This document shows, one piece after another, positions 16,033 to 26,800 of a stretch of DNA of 64,000 nucleotides (its first letter is position 1; every line of letters starts with the position of its first letter). The translations under genes were made by a program, and so were the position numbers. Under the pieces are notes generated by a model. That model worked only from the letters and a program-made list of their open reading frames with translations, did no database searches and was not told the origin of the DNA. The stretch comes from a bacterium (GTDB taxonomy: Bacteria; Verrucomicrobiota; Verrucomicrobiia; Limisphaerales; UBA11358): contig JAKALA010000001.1 of the NCBI GenBank assembly GCA_021813325.1, positions 62,001 to 126,000 of the forward strand, in the 5' to 3' direction.

Positions 16033-17073
16033 TCACTTCAGAAATTTCCGCAGGTTTTCCGCGATCTGAATAAACGCCTTGCTGGCGGGGTGGTTCGGCG
16101 TGGAAACGACCATCGGCGTTCCGCGATCACCGGCTTCACGGATTTCCGGGAAAATTGGCACTTCGCCCAAGAAGGCAACGTTCTGACGGGCCGCTTCTCG
16201 CTTGCCGCCGCCATGACCGAATATTTCAATCCGCTCGCCATTGGGAGCGGTAAAATAACTCATGTTTTCCACGATCCCCAGAATCGGCACATTGACTTTG
16301 TTGAACATGGCAATGCCTTTGCGCACCACGCCCAGCGCAGCCTCCTGCGGGGTGCTGATCACCACGCCGCCATCCAGCGGGACCGTCTGACAGAGGGTTA
16401 ATTGCGCGTCGCCGGTGCCGGGCGGCAGATCGACAAGGAGAAAATCCAGATCACCCCAGGCCACGGCGAAAAGGAATTGCTGAATGGTCTTGGTGATCAT
16501 CGGTCCGCGCCAAATGACGGGCTGGTCGTCGTTCAGCAACAGGCCCATGCTCATGACTTTCACGCCATGGCTGACCGGCGGGACGAGCTGCTCCTTTTCA
16601 CTGACGGCGGGCCGCTCGTAAACGCCCATCATGAGCGGAATGCTCGGACCATAAATATCGCAGTCCAACAGGCCAACGCGGGCGCCGAGGTGTTTCAAGG
16701 CACAGGCCAAGTTCGCCGAGCAGGTGGATTTGCCGACCCCGCCTTTGCCACTGGCGACGGCAATGATGTGTTTCACGCCGGGAACTTTGGTTTGATTGGC
16801 GAAGGATTTGCCGGTTTCCGCCTGACCGGAGGTTGGCTGTTTGACGTCAACCAGCACATGATTCACGCCGGAAAGCCCCTTCAAGACCTGCTCGCACTCC
16901 CCTTTGATTTGACGCGCGGCGTCCGGATTTGGCGACGTCAGTTGCAGCATCACGCTGACCGCGCCATTGGCAACGGAAATTTCCCGGACCAAACCAAATG
17001 AGATAATGTCGCGCGAAAAGCCGGGGTATTTGACGGCTTTCAACGCGTTTTGAATAACTTCCTGTGACAACAT
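16033..17073 (-). CDS. mrp: Mrp/ApbC-type P-loop ATPase (Fe-S cluster carrier family)
   Basis: 346 aa. An N-terminal MIP18/DUF59 domain (~1-85) is followed by the MinD-like ATPase with deviant Walker A ASGKGGVGKSTCSANLA. The family delivers Fe-S clusters to apoproteins. The usual CXXC after ENMS is missing: the sequence reads ENMSYFTAPNGERIEIFGHG. A different metal site or a non-Fe-S role is possible. Stands alone with no isc/suf genes nearby. Confidence 0.92.
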   Translation of the reverse strand: MLSQEVIQNALKAVKYPGFSRDIISFGLVREISVANGAVSVMLQLTSPNPDAARQIKGECEQVLKGLSGVNHVLVDVKQPTSGQAETGKSFANQTKVPGVKHIIAVASGKGGVGKSTCSANLACALKHLGARVGLLDCDIYGPSIPLMMGVYERPAVSEKEQLVPPVSHGVKVMSMGLLLNDDQPVIWRGPMITKTIQQFLFAVAWGDLDFLLVDLPPGTGDAQLTLCQTVPLDGGVVISTPQEAALGVVRKGIAMFNKVNVPILGIVENMSYFTAPNGERIEIFGHGGGKREAARQNVAFLGEVPIFPEIREAGDRGTPMVVSTPNHPASKAFIQIAENLRKFLK

Positions 17074-17279
17074 GCCGGACAGGTTGCCAGCGGGATGCCG
17101 CCCAAGGCAAGTGGCTTCCTATTCGAAGACACTCCTTTTGCGATTCGCCTGACGCAACCTGCCGGTCAAGGCGTTTTGATTTTGCAGTCCAGGCCGGCGG
17201 ATTTGGCCGGTTAAATCAGTTGCCCTCCCCGGCGAGTTATGGCACTATATTGCCGTTACAACAACAATTATTGCTCATC

Positions 17280-17606
17280 ATGAACAAGCCGAAAATCATC
17301 GCCTATTTGAAGCCCACGTGCGGCTGGAGCAACGGGGTTCGCGCCATTTTTAAAAAATACGACCTGGCTTACGAAGACCGCGACATCATCAACGACCCGG
17401 CTCAACGCCAGGAAATGGTGGAAAAAAGCGGTCAAATGTTAAGCCCATGTGTTGTGATTGACGGCCATATGCTCGCGGACGTCAGCGGGGATGAGGTGGA
17501 AGCCTGGATGCTGGCGAAAAATATTGTGCAGCCAAACGATCGTATGCCCGATGTGCCGACCAACGAATCCTGTAGTCGCCACACGCATCTTTACGCCAAG
17601 ATTTGA
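17280..17606 (+). CDS. glutaredoxin-like protein with CGWS active site
   Basis: 108 aa from ATG 17280. Thioredoxin fold: KIIAYLKPTCGWSNGVRAIF with CGWS at the active site and SPCVVIDGHMLADVSGDEVE for the cis-Pro/glutathione region. A monothiol-like active site (one Cys) suggests class II glutaredoxin, possibly in Fe-S handling, next to mrp (divergent). A C-terminal tail NESCSRHTHLYAKI holds Cys and two His and could bind metal. Confidence 0.85.
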   Translation: MNKPKIIAYLKPTCGWSNGVRAIFKKYDLAYEDRDIINDPAQRQEMVEKSGQMLSPCVVIDGHMLADVSGDEVEAWMLAKNIVQPNDRMPDVPTNESCSRHTHLYAKI

Positions 17607-17630
17607 TTGACCATCAAGGTGGGGAGCCAA

Positions 17631-17660
17631 GCCGCGCTGGAATTTCTGGCGCGGCGTTTC
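17631..17660 (+). terminator. hairpin after the glutaredoxin gene
   Basis: GCCGCGC (17631-17637) pairs with GCGCGGC (17649-17655), loop of 11, then GTTTCC. The T tract is weak, so terminator function is likely but not sure. Confidence 0.45.
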
Positions 17661-17748
17661 CATTATTGACGCCAGCCCGCGGCCGGCGCCGACATTTTCC
17701 CGGAACAATTGCATTGATTGGCTTCGCCGCCCCGCTAAGTTTCCCGCT

Positions 17749-18609
17749 GTGAGAATCATCTCGTCAGCGGCCGCCATGCAAAAGCTGGCCCGGCAGCAAA
17801 ACCGCAAAGGCAGCAAAATCGGCTTTGTGCCAACCATGGGTTACCTCCATGCAGGCCATGTCAGCCTCGTGCATGAAGCCCGCAAACGCGTTGGGAAAAA
17901 TGGCTTTGTCGTGGTCAGCATCTATGTCAACCCGACTCAATTTGGCCCCAACGAAGATCTTTCCCGCTATCCCCGCGATTTGAAGCGTGACTTGACCATG
18001 TGCCGCGCCGCCGGGGTAAATGTTGTTTTCACACCCAGCGACCCAGAAATGTATCCGGGCAAACAGGAAAATCGCCACTGCACTTATGTGTCGGAAGAGT
18101 GCCTGTCGCGCGGCATGGAAGGCTCATCCCGCCCAACCCATTTCCGGGGCGTCACCACCGTGGTGGCCAAATTATTTAATCTGGTGCTGCCCGACGTCGC
18201 GGTATTTGGCCAGAAAGATTTCCAGCAGGCCGCCGTCATCCGGCGAATGGTGAGGGATTTGAATTTCCCCATACGAATCGTCGTCGCCCCCACGCATCGC
18301 GAACCTGATGGGCTGGCCATGAGTTCGCGCAATAAATATCTCAATCCGGAAGAACGGGCTCAAGCGGTGATTCTTTTTCATGCGCTGCAAGCAGCCAGTG
18401 CGGGTGTCCGGAAAAAGGCCGTCCCCGCAAGCCAGATGCTGAAAGATCTGAGTGCGTTCATAACCGTGGCACCATTGGCACGGCTGGATTACATCGAATT
18501 CTTCGATCCAGAAACCCTCACCCCCGTGGACAAGGTCAAGCCCGGCACCCAAATGGCGCTGGCGGTGTTCTTTGGTAAAACGCGGCTGATCGACAACGCG
18601 CGACTCTGA
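17749..18609 (+). CDS. panC: pantothenate synthetase
   Basis: It joins pantoate and beta-alanine using ATP, the last step of pantothenate (CoA precursor) synthesis. 286 aa. Signatures are [17 protein letters not shown] (HIGH-like HAGH), [19 protein letters not shown] and MSSRNKYL. The GTG at 17749 (RIISSAAAM) aligns with family N-termini. It is followed after one base by nadB, making a cofactor-synthesis pair. No panB or panD here. Confidence 0.96.
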   Translation: MRIISSAAAMQKLARQQNRKGSKIGFVPTMGYLHAGHVSLVHEARKRVGKNGFVVVSIYVNPTQFGPNEDLSRYPRDLKRDLTMCRAAGVNVVFTPSDPEMYPGKQENRHCTYVSEECLSRGMEGSSRPTHFRGVTTVVAKLFNLVLPDVAVFGQKDFQQAAVIRRMVRDLNFPIRIVVAPTHREPDGLAMSSRNKYLNPEERAQAVILFHALQAASAGVRKKAVPASQMLKDLSAFITVAPLARLDYIEFFDPETLTPVDKVKPGTQMALAVFFGKTRLIDNARL

Positions 18610-18610
18610 C

Positions 18611-20212
18611 ATGAAACATTTCGACTTCCTCATTCTGGGCAGTGGCATCGCCGGATTGTCGTATGCCCTCAAAGTGGCACCACACGGTCGCGTGGCCATT
18701 GTCACCAAAAAGAATCGGGCTGAATCCAACACCAATTACGCGCAGGGTGGTATCGCTTCCGTCACCAGCAAGGAAGATTCGTTTGAACTGCACGTGCGCG
18801 ACACCTTGGAAGCCGGCGCAGGGCTGTGCAAAGAAACGGTCGTCCGCATCATCGTTGAGGAAGGTCCGGCGCGCATCCAGGAACTGATCGAATTGGGCAT
18901 GAAATTTTCCGAGCGGGAAGCGCCCAGTGAAGACGGTGGCAAGGAACTGGATCTCGGTCGCGAGGGCGGTCATTCCAAACGGCGAATTCTCCATGCGAAA
19001 GATGTGACTGGCCGCGAAATTGAACGTGCGCTGTTAACTGCCATTGCCCGTCAACCGAACATTGAAATCTTCGAGAATCATATCGCGATTGACCTGATTA
19101 CCAGCCAGAAACTGGGTTATGTTGGTGAAAACCGCTGCCATGGCGCGTATGTCTTCGACAAGAACGGAAACCGCGTTTTTGGCTTTATCGCCCCGGTAAC
19201 CCTGCTGGCCACGGGTGGTTGCGGCAAAGTCTATCTCTACACCACGAATCCGGATATCGCCACAGGTGACGGCGTGGCCATGGCGTATCGCGCCGGGGCT
19301 TCCATTGCCAACATGGAGTTCATCCAGTTTCACCCGACCTGTCTTTATCATCCCAAGGCAAAGTCGTTTCTCATCAGCGAAGCGGTCCGCGGCGAAGGCG
19401 GTGTCTTGAAAACGCTGGAAGGCAAGGAATTCATGGATGCACATCATCCGCTGAAATCGCTCGCACCGCGTGACGTCGTGGCGCGCGCAATCGACAGTGA
19501 AATGAAAAAAACGGGGGCTGATTGCGTTTTCCTGGACATCACGCACAAACCGGCGCGCTTTATCATTGAGCGGTTCCCCAATATTTATCAAACCTGTCTG
19601 AGCTACGGCATCGATATTACCAAAGAGCCGATTCCGGTGGTCCCCGCCGCGCATTACCAATGCGGTGGAGTTGCAACCAACGTGGATGGCGAAACGGGCA
19701 TTGCGGGACTTTATGCCGTGGGCGAAGTGGCCAGCACCGGCCTGCACGGAGCCAACCGGCTGGCCAGCAATTCGCTGCTTGAGGCGGTTGTTTGCGCGCA
19801 TCGGGCGGCGATAAAAATTCTGGCCGCACCTGTTTCCAAAACCGACATCCGGATTCCGTTCTGGCAATCGGGCAATGCCATCAATGCCGATGAAATGGTC
19901 GTGGTTTCGCACAATTGGGATGAAATCCGCCGGCTGATGTGGGACTACGTGGGCATCGTGCGCACCAACAAACGACTGCAACGCGCCCAGAAACGGCTCG
20001 CCAATTTGCAGGAGGAAATCCACGAATATTACTGGAATTTCATCGTCAGCGCGGACCTGTTGGAATTGCGCAACATCGCCACCGTGGCGGAGCTCATTGT
20101 GCGCTGTGCGCTCATGCGACCGGAAAGCCGCGGGCTGAATTACAACCTGGATTTTCCCGGTTTGAATGCAGACTGGTCGCAGCGCGACAGCATGGTCCAG
20201 AAACTTATTTGA
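18611..20212 (+). CDS. nadB: L-aspartate oxidase
   Basis: FAD enzyme that makes iminoaspartate from aspartate, first step of de novo NAD synthesis. 533 aa. FAD-binding [13 protein letters not shown] at the N-terminus, [37 protein letters not shown] and [14 protein letters not shown] are family hallmarks. The C-terminal helical domain is present. Coupled to panC. Its 3' end overlaps the convergent next gene by 8 bp. Confidence 0.97.
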   Translation: MKHFDFLILGSGIAGLSYALKVAPHGRVAIVTKKNRAESNTNYAQGGIASVTSKEDSFELHVRDTLEAGAGLCKETVVRIIVEEGPARIQELIELGMKFSEREAPSEDGGKELDLGREGGHSKRRILHAKDVTGREIERALLTAIARQPNIEIFENHIAIDLITSQKLGYVGENRCHGAYVFDKNGNRVFGFIAPVTLLATGGCGKVYLYTTNPDIATGDGVAMAYRAGASIANMEFIQFHPTCLYHPKAKSFLISEAVRGEGGVLKTLEGKEFMDAHHPLKSLAPRDVVARAIDSEMKKTGADCVFLDITHKPARFIIERFPNIYQTCLSYGIDITKEPIPVVPAAHYQCGGVATNVDGETGIAGLYAVGEVASTGLHGANRLASNSLLEAVVCAHRAAIKILAAPVSKTDIRIPFWQSGNAINADEMVVVSHNWDEIRRLMWDYVGIVRTNKRLQRAQKRLANLQEEIHEYYWNFIVSADLLELRNIATVAELIVRCALMRPESRGLNYNLDFPGLNADWSQRDSMVQKLI

Positions 20213-20777
20213 TGGCGTCCAAAGTGGATTTGGCCTGCGTCACCAAATTGCGTAGCTGATTTAATTGCTCCGTGGTGAGCAGGACTTTTTGTCCGTCGCC
20301 AAACCGGACGGATTGTTGGATGCCTCCCTGACGGCGCTCGCTGTGCGCGCTGAAACGAATGCCCGAACGCGTGGTAAAGCTGGCGTCAAAACCCGTTAAC
20401 GGCGTCACTTCATAGGTGATTTTCCCCAAATATTCCAAGGCGCTCGCCAAGGCATCCAGTTCGTCATAATCCACCACCATGACCTCGCGTGAAGCCGCGC
20501 CACCGGACTGGGAGCCGGCGCGGGTCAAAACCATTTGTATCCCGTAAACCTTTTGCGTGTGCCAAACGTCCGCGGTGGCTTTCACGCGAACAGAGACCGT
20601 CGAATCTCCCAATGAAACGGAGCCCACCGGACTGAATCCCTTTATCAGGATCGTGCCGGTTTGGAGCTCAAAATTTTCAATATACGTGGTGGGAGGATTG
20701 GTGGTTTGAGCTCCGGCCGAAGCGATTAAAAAAAGGCCGACGCCCATTCCCGCCAAGAGTGTTTTGCAAGCGCGCAT
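20205..20777 (-). CDS. secreted hypothetical protein (190 aa)
   Basis: Signal peptide [24 protein letters not shown]. The mature part is beta-rich ([40 protein letters not shown]) with a final helix ([20 protein letters not shown]). No known domain recognised. It lies downstream of the giant lyase gene on the same strand (gap 84 bp), so the two may be co-transcribed. Confidence 0.78.
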   Translation of the reverse strand: MRACKTLLAGMGVGLFLIASAGAQTTNPPTTYIENFELQTGTILIKGFSPVGSVSLGDSTVSVRVKATADVWHTQKVYGIQMVLTRAGSQSGGAASREVMVVDYDELDALASALEYLGKITYEVTPLTGFDASFTTRSGIRFSAHSERRQGGIQQSVRFGDGQKVLLTTEQLNQLRNLVTQAKSTLDAIK

Positions 20778-20861
20778 AGGTTTTGTGTTCCAGAACGGAG
20801 TCCAATGTCACTGATCAAACTCCAGTTCCACCAAAAAGTTGCGGGCAACCTCATCATCCGC

Positions 20862-23800
20862 CTATGGCAACAGCAAACGGTAGAATCCTTGCGGCCAGTC
20901 TGGATCAATTTGATTGGTGAAATTGAAATCGCCACGGGCATCGAACTGATTGGTGATCAGCCGGGTCCAATTCGTAAAAGGCGTCGCCAAATTGGTTGTG
21001 CCCACCAAATAGTAATCCCCGGCGGGCACGCCGCCTGTGCCGCGAAAAATCAACGCATTTCCAGATACCTTCACCGAACCGAGCTCCGGAGGATTTATTG
21101 GCGCCACGGAAATCATTCCCGCGCTTGGTAATTGGCTCACATCCCAGGCCAGGCCGGCTGGCAGCGCAGGCAAATCCACAGTGGCAAATGCCAGATTATA
21201 AGCCGTCGCATTGAACAGCCTGAAACGATCGCCGGCGGCCAAAATGCCACTGCCTTGATCAAGGACCGCAAGCGTTCCACCGCCGCTCAAAATTCCTTGG
21301 ACGTTCAACGCATCATTGGTCAGCGGCGAATGGCTGATTTCCATGAAATTTGTGGCGCCCGCCGCCAAGGTCAAATTACCGCCAAACGTCAACGCGCCGA
21401 TCGCGTTCACGCCCGGGGCAACGGTTGCTCCCGGGCGGATTATTGCGTCTCGGCCGATTGAACCGTTTCCCTCCAGCATTCCGCCAGCGGCGACAACGCC
21501 GCCGGCGAACGAGCCATTAACCACCAACGCACCGTTGCTCAATACACAGCTACCGCTGGCCGGACTGTCGCCGGAAAGCACCAGTGAACCGGTGCCGACT
21601 TTCACAAAACTGTTCGTCCCATTGAGAATTCCCGCGAACGTGGTCGAGGCATTGCCAGAACCAGCCGTCAGGCCGCCGTTGGACAATTTCACCTCACTGC
21701 CCGTGACCCCGGAAAGCGAGCCAACTGTTTGCATATGCCCGCTGCTATTGTCAAAAACCGCCGTGCTGCCATTCAGATTCAACGCGGTGTTCGCCGGTAA
21801 AGTTGCGGCAAAAACCGCGTCCGGTCCGCTGACTTGAAGCGTTTGCAATTCATCGGCAGACAAAGCCCGGTTCCAGATCCGCACTTCGTTGTAGCTGGCG
21901 CTGGCGGTGTTGTCGCTGGTGTATGCGGAGCGGCCCAGCCAGAAATTGGCGTTCAGGAAATTGACCAACGTGTTGGCCGAATCGAAACTGCCCCGCGCAT
22001 TGCCCAGCGTGCTGCCAGCGGCGGCGGCCCGATACCAGGTCACACGCGTTGTGCCGTTCGTTCCTGCGCCCGGCTCAATCACCAGGGCAATATGAAATTC
22101 CGTTCCGAGCGAATACGGCTGGCACGTGTTGTCGGCCGTGGAAGTGACGCTGTCTTTCCACTCGACGCGATCGGAAGCCAATGTCGTGCCTTGGGTCCAG
22201 CTCATCAACAGGTTTTCGGAGGTTGACGTTCCCACATCGATGATGCGCGACCAGTTTTGGATGGCATTGGGCGTCGCCCAGATTTCGATGGTCACCGGCG
22301 AGGTCGCGTTCGGCAACAAGTTCGCGCCCAGACTCACATAGCCTGAGGTCGAACGAGCACCACCCACCAGGGTGACGGAATTGGCATTCAAAGTGGCGTT
22401 GTTGCCGCCCAAATTCACAATGGCCGCTGTCTGCCCGCCGACGGAGTCCGCGAGGGTTCCATTAAAACTCCAACGATGCACCAAGCCATCCATGCCCAGC
22501 AATTTGAGCGTGCCCGCATTGATGCTGGTATTGCCGGAATACGTGTTGGAATTCATCAGGGTCAACGTGCCACTCCCGGCTTTGATCAGCGAACCCGCGC
22601 CGGCAACCGAGCCCGGCCCGGTAAAAATATAATCCTTGCTGGCAGTGATCATCAGCGTGCCAGGTTGAACATTAGTGAGCAGCGTCACGGGAATGGCATT
22701 TGATCCGGTGTCATCAAAAACGGTCGGCAACGCATTGGTAAAAACGGTTTGAGCGCCATTTTGCGCCAGCCAATTGGCCGACTGATTCACATCCCAAATG
22801 TTGCTGATTCCATCGCCGTGCCAGGTCAGCGAAGTGGCAGTCGAACCACCTGCAATCGCGGAGACCGTTCCAGCCACCGTCAGATTGCTCGTGTTCCAAG
22901 TTGCGTTGACCAATGGCGGCAGATTGATCGCATTAAACGAGCCGGCGTAACTTGCCGCGTTCAAAATTTTAAAACTGTCACCCGCGACAATTTGCCCGCC
23001 AAGATTATTCACTGTGAGCGTGCCGGCACACGTCAGGGTTCCACCAACATTCACCGGATCATTGGTGCCATTGGCCTTGTCCAATTCAATGACCATCGCG
23101 CTGCCGGTGTCACAAGTAAGATCGCCGGTGAAGGTCAACTGGCCAGCACCATGATTACCGGGCGTCAGCGTTCCTTTTACCGAGGTCGTGCCGCCAATGA
23201 TGCCGGAGCCGCCCAACGTTCCCGAGGCGTTGACGGTTACCGCTCCAGTCGCGGCGGAATCGTCGCCATCAATCAACAGCGCACCGGCATTAATCGTAGT
23301 GGCGCCGGTGTAGGAATTGGTGCCGGCCAACGTCAAGGTGCCCGTGCCGGTTTTGGTCAAGATTGTTCGCGAACTGGAACTATAACTGCCATCGATAATT
23401 CTACCGTGGAAAACCGAATCAAAGTCGTTGCCACCAATCGTGTAAGTGACCGAATTGCCGGAGGAATTGTCGCCAGACAAGGTGGTGTTGCTGCCACCCG
23501 CGAGCGCGCCCAGGGCAATGGAGCGTGGTGCGTTGCGCAAGCCCATGCCAACCGTTCCGGAACCCAAATCAAACGTGGCCTGCGAACTGCCAGAAGTGCC
23601 ATTCAACCGCACGCCATTGGCCGAGCCAAACGTCAAGCGGCCGCTGAATCCGCTGAGATCACCGATCAAATCGAATACGCCCGTGGTGATATTGATATTG
23701 ATGTTGTTTGCGCCGGTGACTTTGCCGACGCCGGCCAAGCCGCCGCCACTGCCACCGCTGATGGTGCTGTTGGCCAGCGTGCTGATGAGATTGGTCGGCT

Positions 23801-26800
23801 TGGTGGCACCGATATAAAATGTTCCGCCCGCCAGCCAGACGGTGCCCGATCCGACCGCGCTGATTTGCGTAGCGGTAAAGGTGCCGTTGCTGATGACCGT
23901 GCCGCCGGCGTAAGTGCTGCCCGCTCCGGGTTGAAAGGTGCCCGGACCAGTTTTAATTAGTGTCCCCGGACCGGTAAAAATACCGCTCATGGTCAGACCC
24001 GAAGAACTGGTGGCCACTTCAAACGTGGCCCCATTGGCGCCCACCGTGGCGCCGCGAACCACACTGGCGGAAATACCGGTGTAACGGAACGTGCCACCGT
24101 CGATGACAAGATTGGTGGGATCGCTGGAGGATGCCCCGATGGCGCTCGGCGAACCGCCGTCACTGACATCGGCAACGCTTAACCCGCCGCCATTGATGGT
24201 TGTGACCCCGGTATAACTATTCGTGGCCATGGCGATGGTCAATGTGCCCGAGTTTTGCTTGGTCAAGCTGGCATTGCCGCCGATGCTGCCACTGCCGGCA
24301 AATGTATAATCGTTGGTGGCGTTGATGATGACGGAGTTGGGATTCAAAGTTCCGGTTAAATTCACTGCGGGTGTGGTGGAACCCGAATCATCAAAAGTGA
24401 CAGCATCTCCCGTCACAAAATAATCACGCACCGAACCGTTCAGCCAATTGCTGGTAATTTGGGTGTCCCAGGTATTGGCGAGCAAGCCACCTTTCCAAAC
24501 CACGTTGGTCGGAAACCGTTTATCGCTCACCACGAGAGTAATGGCGCCAGGTGGATTGGCCAGCGAGCCGGGAACGCCAACCAGTTTTAGATTGGCGAGT
24601 GAACCGTTGAAGCTGCCGGCATATTTGATGAGCGTGTAAGTGCCAACACCCAGTTCACCGGCGAGCGCTTTGACGTCGATCACATTGGCGCCAGACAAAT
24701 TTAAATCGCCGAGGATGTTCAACTCATCGTTCGTCCCGCTCACGCCAGCAGGATCATCGGACAATTCAAACAAATTGGTCGCGCCACCCGATTCCGTCAT
24801 GGAATTGGCAATGTTCAAAGTGCCAGCCGCGTTTCCCGGCGCCACCATTCCGCCCGCTTCAACCAGCAAGCCTGCCCCCAATGTTCCCGAGCCGCCAACC
24901 GTCGCTCCGGCTTTCACGGTCACAACACTGGAACTCAAACCGCCATTCACCCGCAGCGTGCCATTGCTCACGGTCGTGCTTCCGCCAAAGGTGTTGGTGT
25001 TGGCCAAAGTCAGCGTGCCGAGGCCACCCTTGCCCAAAGCCATGGAACCGGTCAATGCGCCCACGCCGTTTATTTCGTAGCTTTTATTGGCCCAAACCGT
25101 CACGGCACCCGGAGCCAGCGCCGTGGTAATATTAACCGGCATTGAATTATTGCCGTAGTCATCAAAGAACACACGGTTGCCGCTGGCAAACACTTTGGGG
25201 CTGCCGTTGGTGTTCCAATTGGCCGTTGCACCAATGTCCCAAGCATTGTTATTGGTGCCACCGCGCCAGTCCAAATCATAACCCGACACCAGCGGCGGCA
25301 CGCCCGGCAACTCCAGGTTCAGATAGTCATACATGACATGCTCGGTGGCGCTGCCGGTGAAAACGCGACCTTGAACCAGCGTGATGGTGTTGGTGCCGGG
25401 ATGCAGTTTGGCGACCGGAATGGAAACCGCATCCGTGCCGTATTTGGCATGAATGCCTTCGCGAATCAGCGCGTTGCCATCGCTCATGGACGGATAAAAA
25501 CTGGTGAACATGGAAGATTCGCCGTTTACATACATGTCGATGCGGGCGTGATCCGCGCTGGCCCAGGCAAAATTCATCGTGGCATTGCCGCTCGCCGGCA
25601 CGGTGGGCAGAATGAAATTGATGCGCCATTTCCAGGCCGACCAATCGCCCGGCCAGGCACAGTGCGCATAGTTCCAATCATTCGATTCCACGCTGGCCCC
25701 GATGTTGAATTCGAGCGGATTGGAAAATTCGCCGGGAAAGTTCAGCCAGTTGTAAGGCTCAAACCAGTCGGTGCTGCCATGTTTGAATTCGCTGGCGCTG
25801 CGATTGGGTTTGCCAATCTCCCACGCAATAAAATCACCCGTATGAGCGATGTTCCAAGTAAAAATTCCGAGATCATTGGTGGCGCCCGCGGTGACCGTGA
25901 TGTTGTTGGTTGAGAATTCCTTCATTGCGCCATCGTTGAACGCGTAAAGCGTGTATTTGCCCGGACGAACATGGGGAATGGTGAACTGTCCAGCGGCATC
26001 GCAATGCGCCCAATATTCGTAATTGAATCCCTGAAATTGCCAGCCGGTATAAGCATTTGCGGGATCGGTTGGATCCGCCAGCCCGATCCAGGCGTTGGAC
26101 GAATTGACGGAGGATTTGAGCGGGTCGTGCATCAAGAAAGTTCCCGAAACGGCTCCGCGCTGGCCGGCCAGCGGATACAGCGCGTTGGTCACCCAGGCAT
26201 AAGGCCAGGCCGATTCTTCCGCCGCCGCCTGGGCTTTCGCATCGGCCCAGCACGCGTCACCGCCCGCGGCATTGGTATTGCAGTAAAGCAGGAACGGGCC
26301 GTAGCACTTTCCCCAGTATGTGTTCGTGGCGATGACGAAATCCGGCGTGTTGTAATGCAGGCCGTTAAATGTGACGTGAATAATGCCGGCAGCCGCATTC
26401 AAATCGGCAAACGTCGGGCCGCAATTGAAAAACTCGTGGCTGCCGAAAACACACCATTGCCCGATTTTGTTGACATCGCTCGCATGGCCATCGCAGGGCA
26501 AATCCCAAAGGTTGGCGGAGTATTCATATTTGCAATCATATTTGCCGGCGCGAACACCCGTCGTCAGTTTGATCACCTCCGCGATGCCCGTGGCCAGACC
26601 GGCGGCGTAATCAGCGGGACTGGGCATTTGCCAATGGCGCACGTCATCGACATAAATTTTTTCGCAGACATTGGTGCCGGCATTGTTGCCAATCCACCAG
26701 ACCATGCGCCAGGAACCCAGACTGACGGCCGGATAGGCGGGTTGATGTTCCAAAACGGAATAACAATAAAGCCCGGTGTTGCCGCGCCGCAAAACCCAGT

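Noticed and set aside
21200-25100. Repetitive DNA that might be a CRISPR array
   Set aside because: The periodicity comes from protein beta-strand repeats in the giant lyase, of irregular length and diverged sequence. No spacers or cas genes.
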